Positions 56,512 to 64,000 of a DNA stretch of 64,000 nt are shown piece after piece. Position 1 is the stretch's first letter. Each line of letters starts with the position of its first letter. The position numbers were made by a program, and so were the translations under genes. The stretch comes from Taudactylus pleione (lineage: Eukaryota; Chordata; Amphibia; Anura; Myobatrachidae), in the NCBI GenBank assembly GCA_031769625.1, contig JAUIMM010000016.1:14211001-14275000 (forward strand), written 5' to 3'. Under the pieces are notes generated by a model that was given only the letters and a program-made list of their open reading frames with translations, was not told the origin of the DNA and searched no databases.

Positions 56512-56690
56512 CAGCAGGTGACCAGCTCCGTAGGCACATTTTCTAAACTGAGGGCTGGTGGGGCATAGAGGGGGAGGAGCTTCACACCTAAATTATTTAA
56601 AGTGCCGGCTCCAGCTATCCACGCCTCTATACCCCAGCGTAAGCACCTCCAGTGACCCCTAGTGGATGAAAGAGAAATACGTCTGCCGCT
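56512..56690 (-). repeat. Right inverted terminal repeat of DIRS copy 2
   Basis: CATTTTCTAAACTGAGGGCT through AAATTATTTAAAGTGCCGGCTCC to CCACTAGTGG-type outer edge CCCCTAGTGGATGAAAGAG; inverse of the left repeat over about 150 bp with few differences. Outer boundary approximate. Confidence 0.88.
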
Positions 56691-56771
56691 AGCAGAGGCT
56701 CGCGCGACCAGTCTCGTCACAAGGGGCTGTTTGACGCGACTTCAGCAAAGATGAGTGAGGACACATCTGTA

Positions 56772-57472
56772 TATATTTGATAATTTTGGGAGAATTAGAT
56801 AGCATATGCACATAGCTATCCAGCAATTTACCTTTATTTGCATACATTTTGTGGACTGATTCAATATTCATGAGAATGTAGCCTATGAGTTCATTAGGAA
56901 TTGGTGACATCACTGAGGTATGATTAAGGGTGCAGAGTGGGGATGGTTGCAGCCAGGGAGGTGTAAACCCAAGATGGAAATGCCACACTACTCTCAGCAC
57001 ACATCTACTTTGGAAGGTACCCAGCGAGATGCGGCCATTCCTGTCCTCGTCCAGGTCATCTCTTGGCGACCTTGGGCATGAGTTACAGTTTCTACTGAAT
57101 GATCAGGATGCACTCCCACAAAATAACCACCTCCCCTGGTGTCAGGAACCAGTACACTTAAAGTATATATTACATTTTTATTGCATTTAAGTGGGTATGA
57201 CACTAGAAACCATTGTTTCTAGAGTTACCATACATACTAGTACTGAATTTTGTTTGCATTGCGGTAGTGTTTTTCAGAAGGATACGTGTTCTAATATTTA
57301 AGTTTAATGCATTTAAACACAATGGGAGGTCTACAGGGAGACCTCAACAGTAAAATTGCACATATACACTGGAATACGAAGCCTTAATACAATCTAGTCA
57401 ATCCTCAAATCTTCATCAAAATATTCCTGTAGGATATTAACCGCAAAAGGGAACAAGCAATACTGGGGCATG
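56772..57472 (-). other. Intron 2 stretch without recognisable features
   Basis: No gene, RNA or repeat family recognised; short frames at 56930-57190 and 56994-57203 have no domain. Confidence 0.45.
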
Positions 57473-57480
57473 CTTTAGAC

Positions 57481-57685
57481 CAGTGATTCTCAAACACAGG
57501 CCTCAGGACCCCCGAAGTTCACGTTTTACAGGTCACCTAGCAGGTACACAGGTGTACTCCTTACTCACAGACACATTTTAAGAGACCCACAGGTGGAGCG
57601 AATTATTTCACTTGTGATTCTGTGAGGAGACCTGGAAAAAACATGCACTGCTTGGGGTCCTGAGGACAGAGTTTGAGAACCTGTG
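57481..57685. mobile_element. hAT-like MITE, complete copy
   Basis: Left CAGTGATTCTCAAACACAGGCCTCAGGACCCC, right (inverse) CACAGGTTCTCAAACTCTG and CAGGACCCCAAG. Flanked by CTTTAGAC (57473-57480) and CTTTAGAA (57686-57693), an 8-bp duplication with one change. Related copies are at 20413, 35553 and 63446. Confidence 0.85.
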
Positions 57686-57693
57686 CTTTAGAA

Positions 57694-58906
57694 GTCTATG
57701 AGAACCACCACTTGATCACTGTACCATTCACAAGAATCAGACACACCTATTCTGCTATCTGACTAGAGATTGGTCTATTATCTCATCTTCTTTAAACTTC
57801 CAGGTAAAGACAAAACAATAAATAAATGAGGCACCATTTACTCAGCATGGGACTGACTCGCTGGTAACCCTGAAGCACATGACACAATGATGTATTGCAA
57901 TTTTATTTGCTGCATAAAAAAAATGACAGTTTGATTCATTTTAAAATAATACCATTGCATATTTTGGCATACAAATTAGGCAGACATGCGCCAATAACTG
58001 GAGCCAAGCGAATATGCTGATAAACAGACACCTTTTAGATTTCAAACACAGCAATAAACTATTAATATCATGCTGTTTTTACAATCTTAAAGCAAAGTGT
58101 TAATTAACTAATCCACCAACCGGATTTCGTCACCCATCCTAAAGCAAGATATACGTGCCTGTTATTTATATACACTACAGAAATGTGTTATTGAAGTAAT
58201 CTATTTTACCGCAGGATTTTAAAGTCTGATTACTAAGATACCGAATCACACATAATGCAGCACAATGACACAGGCTGTTTCATGTTGTACCTGCTGCTGA
58301 TTAGACTCCGCTCAAGGAGAGTTTTGATAACAATCTGATTGGATGATGTATTCACATTCAAGTGATCATAAGTCTCAGGAGCCAGCATGTTCCTTAGCAC
58401 ACAGGATTTATTTTGATAGACACTAAAGTGAAGCAGGCTATGGATGGAAAAATGCTATTATATTGCTTTACAGCAAAAGGAGTTTCGGAATGAATTTTAC
58501 CAGGTGAAGTCATTTTTTAAGAACACCCAGCCACACTTCTTTAGTTACCCCCCCAATATGTATTATGTCAGCAGATGGTTCCACTCCCCCACTGGAGTTG
58601 TGCGGTCACAGGAAAAAGCACTCGTCTCTAGAGCACGGATCTCATACTAAGGAATCAGTCTGCTAGAATGCGAAGTGTGGAATGACTGCATCCCTGATTA
58701 GATGCCACATCCACTACAAACCACCATGAGTCTCTCAGCCAACCCTGTTTGTCACACTGACAGCCCCTATTCTCTCGCAGTAAGAGCTCCAGTGACATGG
58801 TTTAGGTACCAATATGAGGGAGGGAATCACAACCAACGTTCTGAAGGGGATGAAAGACCAAATATGAATATTTTCTCTAGCTTACATAGAATAGTGCTCT
58901 GTTGAA
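57694..58906 (-). other. Intron 2 stretch without recognisable features
   Basis: A/T-rich intronic sequence; no gene or repeat recognised. Short frames 58444-58650 and 58702-58905 show no domain. Confidence 0.45.
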
Positions 58907-58909
58907 ATG

Positions 58910-59178
58910 ATGGGGTGACACAGTGGTTAGCATTGCTGTCCCTCAACACTGGGGTCTTAGGTTCAATTATGACAAGGGCCCAGTGTGGAATTTGTATATT
59001 TTACCTGCGTTTGCCTGGGTTTTTCTCGGGGCACTCCATTTTCCTCACACTACATTAAGTGCACGCGTGTTTGCGTGATAGGGAATATAGATCCTCCACT
59101 GGGCAGGGATGGAAGTGACTAAATATTCCCTGTAAAGCTATGCGTAATATATAAGTGCTATATAAAAAGATGTTAATA
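58910..59178 (+). mobile_element. V-SINE-like tRNA-derived SINE
   Basis: A box TGGTTAGCATTG at 58924-58935 and a decayed B box GGTTCAATTAT at 58960-58970 give the tRNA-like head. The body continues AAGGGCCCAGTGTGGAATTTG, TGCCTGGGTTTTTCTCGGGG and CTCCATTTTCCTCACAC, as in V-SINE-type elements of fish and amphibians. It ends near GTGCTATATAAAAAG. Transcribed by RNA polymerase III when active. Confidence 0.8.
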
Positions 59179-59284
59179 ATTAGGAAAGGCACAGAAAGCT
59201 CAGATCTCACTTACTAGCTTCTGGCCTATTTGCAAATTACAAAAAACTTTCAGGAATGAATTTGTATTGGCAGAAAAATGACTA

Positions 59285-60190
59285 AATGGTGCTGGCCTCT
59301 AATGCATAGTGAAGATGTGAGTCCACAATGACATAGTATAACATGGGCTCTAATGCATAGTGAAGATGTGAGTCCATACTGACATTATATAACATGGGTT
59401 CTAATGCATAGTTACAATGTGAGTCCATACTGACATGGTATAACATGGGCTCTAATGCATAATGGCGATGTGAGTACATACTGACATAGTATAACATGGG
59501 CTCTAATGCATAATGGCGATGTGAGTACATACTGACATAGTATAACATGGGCTCTAATGCATAGTGATGTGAGCCCATTCTGACATGGCTGACATGGTAT
59601 AACATGGGCTCTAATGCCTAATGACGATGGGAGTCCATACTGACATTATATAACATGGGTTCTAATGCATAGTGACAAAGTGAGTCCATACTGACATGGT
59701 ATAACATGGGCTCTAATGCATAATGGCGATGTGAGTACATACTGACATAGTATAACATGGGCTCTAATGCATAATGGTGATGTGAGTACATACTGACATA
59801 GTATAACATGGGCTCTAATGCATAGTGATGATGTGAGCCCATTCTGACATGGCTGACATGGTATAACATGGGCTCTAATGCCTAATGACGATGGGAGTCC
59901 ATACTGACATTATATAACATGGGTTCTAATGCATAGTGACAAAGTGAGTCCATACTGACATGGTATAACATGGGCTCTAATGCATAGTGACCATGTGAGT
60001 CTATACTGACATTGTATAACATAGGCTCTAATGCATAATGGCGATGTGAGTACATACTGACATAGTATAACATGGGCTCTAATGCATAATGATGATGTGA
60101 GCCCATTCTGACATGGCTGACATGGTATAACATGGGCTCTAATGCATAGTGATGATGGGAGTCCATGATGACATGGTATAACACTGTGCT
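59285..60190. repeat. 51-bp minisatellite with 264-bp higher-order period
   Basis: About 17 units of the type CTCTAATGCATAGTGA..GAGTCCATACTGACAT..TATAACATGGG. Most units are 51 bp; some carry an extra 9 bp (TGACATGGC duplicated). The long-unit landmark recurs at about 59611, 59875 and 60138, so five units (4 x 51 + 60) form a period of about 264 bp. Because unit lengths are multiples of three the minus strand stays open for long stretches, but these frames are not evidence of a protein. It lies in HS2ST1 intron 2, about 180 bp from the exon 2 donor. Confidence 0.92.
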
Positions 60191-60368
60191 CTAGGAGACG
60201 CCCCAGTATTACTGTATCTAAAGTGGCATTATTAGCATTTATTGCACACAAAAGGTTTGAATAAATCTATAAGATGTAAGCCAGCAAAAGCCTAGAACAA
60301 TCATTTTGGTTTACATATAACAAATTCAATAAGAGCAAACCAATATAATATGATCAGAGCAATCTTAC

Positions 60369-60607
60369 CTGATCTTGGAGCGACATTACCGGGTTATTTT
60401 TGGTTGTATTAATGTGAAGCACGTGGTATTTGTTTTTTGCACAAAGGTCGTAGGCAATGTTTGTAAAGGAAGTACTGGCAGTCTTGGGCACTCTGTTATA
60501 AATAATCAAAATGTCATCATCTTCGTCAAGTGCTATGTCTTGCCGGGAGCCGTCCATGGAGTGGCGTTGTTCTATCTCCCGTACCTCGTGGCGTGCAATC
60601 GCCCGTT
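60369..60607 (-). CDS. HS2ST1: HS2ST1 exon 2
   Basis: Acceptor TTTATTTCAG then AACGGG; the exon completes Glu-42 and encodes residues 43-121, then GTAAGA. Readable: R-A-I-A-R-H-E-V-R-E-I-E-Q-R-H, a short acidic variable stretch (D-E-D-D-D), Y-N-R-V-P-K-T-A-S-T-S-F, A-Y-D-L-C-A-K-N-K-Y-H-V-L-H and N-N-P-V-M-S-L-Q-D-Q. The R-V-P-K-T-A-S-T loop is the known 5'-phosphosulfate-binding motif, with Lys-83 contacting PAPS. HS2ST1 transfers sulfate to the 2-O position of iduronic acid in heparan sulfate in the Golgi lumen. Exon 1, with the cytoplasmic tail and signal anchor (41 codons plus one base), is not in the window. Confidence 0.98.
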
Positions 60608-60949
60608 CTGAAATAAAAGATTGCAAAAGATGAAATATTAGTTAAACTAAATAACTGCGAACATAATTACCCTGTACAAGAGAGCAAAAATGTAATGTCA
60701 TCAGTCTTCAGTCTGTGCCACAAAAAAAAAACCCAGCATAAAGCAATTGAGGCAAAGTAAGTATCTGCATTATTTTTAATGTGACTGGAAAAAATATATC
60801 ACAAGCCAAAAGAAAGTGCAGTTCTTTGCAAATGTACTGTTCTGCCACTGCATCCACTTTATTTTTGAAATGCCTGGGTTTATATTTCGGTCTTATACAA
60901 TCTCTGTAGTATGTCAATAATGCGCGCACACACACACACACTAAATTCA

Positions 60950-62659
60950 CCTGCCTAATATTGTGTAGGTCCCCCCTCATGCTGCCAGCCAAAACAGCTT
61001 TGACCAGTTGAGACATGGGCCCTCATTCAGAGCCGTACGCTCTGAGCAGAGCGCACGCTCTGAATGAGGGCCGGCCTCCATGAAAATGGAGCGTCCTCCT
61101 GGACGCTCGTATAGCTGTGGGTCACCACCCACAGGCTATACGAGCGTGCAGTTTGATGGCCGCGATGGTCTTGACCATCGCAACCATCGAAACTGCGAGC
61201 CGGAGCCTGCGGTTGAGGTTTTCAACCGCAAGCTCCGGAGTGATTTTGGCTCTATCAGAGCCAAAATCACTCCCACTGACATCACTAGTGATGTCAGTGG
61301 GCCGGCTTCTGACGGGAGGCGTTCCCGTGGGAACGCCCCCGTCAGGGAGGCACGCCCCCGGCACGCCTACCAAAGGGGGCGTGCTGTCAATCAACATCGA
61401 CAGCACGCCCCCTTTGATCAGACACAACGAGCGAAGGACTTTCCTTCGCTCGTCGCGTCTGGCGCATGTGCACGACGGAGCTCCCTCTGTCGTGCGCATG
61501 CTCAGTCCAGAACATCGACCCACTTGCGAGCGGACAGCCGCTCGCGAGTGGGTCTGAATCAGGCCCATGGACTCTACAAGACCTCTGAAGGTGTCCTGTG
61601 GTATCTGGCACAGTGATGTTAGCAGCAGATCCCCTAAGCACTGCAAGTTGCAAGGATGGGCCTCCACTGGATTGAGATATGGGGAATTTGGAGGTAAAGT
61701 CAACACCTTGAACTCTTTGTCATGTTCCTCAAACCATTCATGAACAATTTTTGCAGTTTGGCATGGCACATTATTCTGCAGAAAGAAGCCACTGGGGAAT
61801 ATTGTTGCCATGAAGGGGTGTACTTGGTCTACAACTATGTTTGGGTGCAGCAGGTGGTACATGTCAATGTAAAATCCATATGAATGGCAGGAAGCAAGGT
61901 TTCCCAACAGAACACTGCCTACGTGGCTTGCCTTCTTCCCATGATACATCCTGGTGCCATCTCTTCCCCAGGTAAACTGTGCAAACACACCAGGTTGTCC
62001 ACATGATGTAAAAAAAAACAAAAAAACCCCCTCAAAAACAAAAACCTTATTCATCAGACAAGGCCACCTTCTTCCATTGCTCCATTGTGCAGTTCTGATG
62101 CTCACGTGTCCATTGTAGACGCGTTCGGTTGTGGATAGGGGTCATTATGGGCACTCTGAGTGGTCTATGGCTAAGCAGCACCCCATAGGCAGCAAGCTGT
62201 GATGCGCTGTGTGTTTTGACACCATGTTATTATAGACAGCATTAAATCTTTCAGCCATTTGTGCTACATTAGCTTTTCTGTGGGATCAGAACAGAGGGGC
62301 AAGCCTTCGCTCCCCATGCGCATCAGTGAGTCTTGGGCGCCTATGACATTGCCGCCAGTTCACCAGTTGTCCTTCCTTGGACTACTTTGGAAGGTACTAA
62401 CCACTGCATACAGGGAAAACCCCAAAAGACCTGTTGTTGAGAGATGGTCTGACTCAAAATTTAGTCCTTGTCAGTCGCTCAGATCCTTACATGTGCCCAT
62501 TTTTCCTGCTTCCAACACCTCAACTTCAAGAACTGAGTTGAGTATTCACTTGCTGCCTAATATATGCCATCCCCTTTACAAGTACCATTGTAATGAGATA
62601 ATGAAATGTTATTTACTTGATCGGTCAGTAGTTTTAATGTTATGGCTGATGGGTGTATA
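60950..62659 (-). mobile_element. Tc1-like transposon of a second family, interrupted by a multi-hairpin MITE
   Basis: The right end reads inversely TACACCCATCAGCCATAACATT, as in a common fish/amphibian Tc1 group. Minus-strand coding remnants from about 62105 include W-G-R-D-G-T-R-M-Y, F-L-Q-N-N-V-P-C-Q-T-A and L-P-P-N-S-P-Y-L-N-P-V-E. The second catalytic Asp reads N (N-N-V-P) and the terminal Glu is present. A poly-A stretch near 62009 and frameshifts break it. The left end is decayed at about 60950, and 61018-61566 is a separate insertion. Confidence 0.85.
61018..61566. mobile_element. GC-rich multi-hairpin MITE
   Basis: Ends GGCCCTCATTCAGAG and (inverse) GGGCCTGATTCAGAC, with ATG on both sides (61015-61017, 61567-61569), a 3-bp duplication within the Tc1-like element. 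Nearly the whole length is a chain of separate short inverted repeats: 61018-61072, 61089-61108, 61104-61147, 61155-61189, 61200-61238, 61239-61271, 61272-61301, 61311-61343, 61372-61415, 61428-61452, 61462-61501 and 61519-61552. The open frames across it result from its high G+C and have no domain. Confidence 0.85.
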
Positions 62660-62685
62660 TAACTAATAAACAAAAAATAATTAGA

Positions 62686-62721
<36 letters not shown>

Positions 62722-63445
62722 CCATACACATACCTAGAGACGCAAAAAATCTAAAAGGTACATGGAAATTGAGAAGGGCTGCATTGCCACAACTGGATGA
62801 GTATGCAGTATGTATGTACCATATGCTATGCATCACCTATACTAGTTTCTGGGGAGGAATCTGGAATCAACTATAAGCAGACAATTGGCGGCTAATTAGC
62901 TGAATGAGGAAGCATTGATTGTTTTACTGCATAAGTAGAGAAGGCAGTTTCTGGTAAAGTCACTGTAACTTCATTGAACTGAATAACAGTCTAACGCCAG
63001 ATTGTAAATCATCCCAGCATGGCTATGCTGCATTTATAACAGTGGTCAATGGTAAAGGAATTGCACTGATCTAGGAAATTGCAAGCGATTCACTAGGCAC
63101 GCCCTGGATTTGTGTTAAACAACCGGCTTTAAAATGAATAATAGGTCCATGTCAATATAGTTTCTCTAATTTAATGGTACCATGTCAAACAGGAATAGGG
63201 TTCACTTACACAACATTAGCAAATGAACAAGGCAGCTTCCCATTAACATCAAAGCTGTTAATAGTTTGCTGCATTTATACTGCCTATATGAAGCCTATTC
63301 CCTCCAGGAATACAATGCCACACTGAGAACTGAAATACAATGCATCTGAGATGTGTTTAGTGTAATCTGCTACACTCCACACTCAGTCCCACTGGATACA
63401 GCAGTCGTCTTACGGTTTGAGCAATAAACAATGACTCTAGATCAT
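62660..63445 (-). other. Intron 1 stretch with a (TATC)n microsatellite
   Basis: A (TATC)n run of about 9 units at 62685-62720. Nothing else recognised; exon 1 of HS2ST1 is not here. Confidence 0.6.
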
Positions 63446-63607
63446 TGTATCCAAACTCCAGTCCATAGAGACCTCTAACAGTACATGTTTTCCATGTCTC
63501 CTAGTTAGTGCACAGGTGTATTCATTACTGGATGATACAGTTTAAAAGATCCAGATGTGGTCGTAAGTTTATCATTTGTGATACTGAGGAGATCTGTAAA
63601 CTAACAG
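63446..63607. mobile_element. hAT-like MITE, decayed copy
   Basis: CATGTTTTCCATGTCTCCTAGTTAGTGCACAGGTG and AAAAGATCCAGATGTGG match the interior of the copies at 20413 and 57481; ends are eroded. Confidence 0.55.
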
Positions 63608-64000
63608 GGCGATATTCAATTGTCTGCACCTGTGGGCGTGAGTTTACGGGCACATATTACTCATCTCGCATGTCGCACCCAAATGTACCTTGCTTACACG
63701 TGTAAAGTGTTTAAACCCATACAATGTACTGGCCGCAAGTGTGGGCACCCCCAAAAGCCAGACTCTTTGCAAATCTCTGCTCACCCCCTCAGGAGGGGAC
63801 GAGCAAATATAATGGGCGCCATTGGCAGTCGCTCCCATCAACACAAACACTTGAACTGATCCAGTTACTTTAGACGGGTGAGGCGAGAAGTGCAAAACAA
63901 TTTAATTACCTCCCATATTACTTTACTATATGGCAACCCTGCCTTTCAAAATCTTGAGTTAATTAAGAACAACCTACAAGTGCATAGGCTATTGTAATTA
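63608..64000. other. Left end of a Harbinger-like MITE and window edge
   Basis: GGGCGATATTCAATTGTCTGCACC at 63607-63630 resembles the GGGGATTCAATTG end at 35738, and GCTCACCCCCTCAGGAGG near 63780 resembles its interior. A right end could lie near 63895-63915 (AACAATTTAATTACCTCCC). No gene seen to the edge. Confidence 0.4.

Larger units (their letters stand above)
51358..56690 (-). mobile_element. Near-complete DIRS-like retrotransposon, copy 2
   Basis: Gag, reverse transcriptase, RNase H and tyrosine recombinase lie in order on the minus strand between inverted terminal repeats (51358-51532 and about 56512-56690). An internal complementary region at 51648-51752 joins sequences complementary to the two outer ends. 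This architecture is diagnostic of DIRS elements, which have neither LTRs nor an integrase. Total about 5.3 kb, typical for the group. The proteins are all broken. Confidence 0.9.
49758..56769. mobile_element. TA-flanked MITE expanded by three nested insertions
   Basis: Left CAGATGTGTCCTTGCTCATC and right (inverse) CAGATGTGTCCTCACTCATC with TA on both sides (49756-49757, 56770-56771). Its own sequence survives at 49758-50046, 51251-51357 and 56690-56769. It was invaded by a Harbinger-like element (50047-50903), a GTACACAC MITE (50908-51250) and a DIRS element (about 51358-56690). Confidence 0.75.

Noticed and set aside
59285..60190. CRISPR-like array
   Set aside because: The whole unit repeats with no unique spacers, and the host is a vertebrate.
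59282..60251. Open frames of 83-113 codons on the minus strand of the minisatellite as repeat proteins
   Set aside because: They arise because 51- and 60-bp units are multiples of three; sequence is a simple tandem DNA repeat in an intron with no start context or domain.
61080..61616. 178- and 146-codon plus-strand frames
   Set aside because: They lie wholly across the hairpin element, in high G+C sequence with few stops, and have no domain.
61122..62105. A 327-codon minus-strand gene
   Set aside because: It is a chance fusion of decayed Tc1-like transposase with the GC-rich multi-hairpin insertion.
60608..64000. HS2ST1 exon 1 (signal anchor)
   Set aside because: No minus-strand frame here reads like the expected hydrophobic anchor ending in a split Glu codon before a GT.

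Overview
The window is vertebrate nuclear DNA, most likely from a large-genome frog (inference from repeat content: DIRS elements, a Gmr1-like Ty3 element, Tc1-like transposons, a class I endogenous retrovirus, a V-SINE-like copy and many short palindromic DNA transposons). The only host gene I can support is HS2ST1, heparan sulfate 2-O-sulfotransferase 1, on the minus strand. Six exons (2 to 7) lie at 60369-60607, 35019-35104, 34181-34319, 32615-32712, 22251-22408 and 18204-18430. All junctions are AG/GT, phases agree, and together they encode residues 42-356 of a 356-residue enzyme. Exon 1 lies beyond the right edge.

Layout. 1-6270: 3' half of a defective class I endogenous retrovirus (late pol, env, probable 3' LTR) with a DNA-transposon insertion in the LTR. 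6903-12030: a Gmr1-like Ty3/gypsy retrotransposon with both LTRs and a tRNA-Lys primer-binding site. Its pol order is integrase, then reverse transcriptase, then RNase H, and its capsid looks like a SCAN domain; a palindromic MITE splits its integrase. 12031-12675: CR1-like LINE endonuclease fragment. About 12676-15262: DIRS-like element, minus strand, lacking reverse transcriptase. 16488-17468: small hairpin elements. From about 17575 rightward is the HS2ST1 transcription unit, whose introns are packed with transposons.

Intron contents. Intron 6 (18431-22250): a TAA-flanked MITE with a second palindrome inside, and a hAT-like MITE. Intron 5 (22409-32614): a Tc1-like transposon inside a hAT MITE with a perfect 8-bp target duplication, a TTAGG-rich G-tract element and several hairpins. 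Intron 4 (32713-34180): two TAA-flanked MITEs. Intron 2 (35105-60368): foldback element, MITEs, a second Tc1 copy inside a TA-flanked MITE, a Harbinger-like element with a Myb/SANT-like gene but no visible transposase (45613-48289), a nested stack at 49758-56769 containing two MITEs and a near-complete DIRS element, a V-SINE-like copy, and a 51-bp minisatellite with a 264-bp higher-order period ending about 180 bp from exon 2. Intron 1 part (60608-64000): a Tc1-like transposon invaded by a GC-rich element made almost wholly of consecutive hairpins.

All assignments are from reading motifs and repeats by eye; no database search was run. The transposon proteins are broken by stops and frameshifts. 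The most unusual items are the Gmr1-like element, the multi-hairpin element, the transposase-less Harbinger-like gene and the nested stack.
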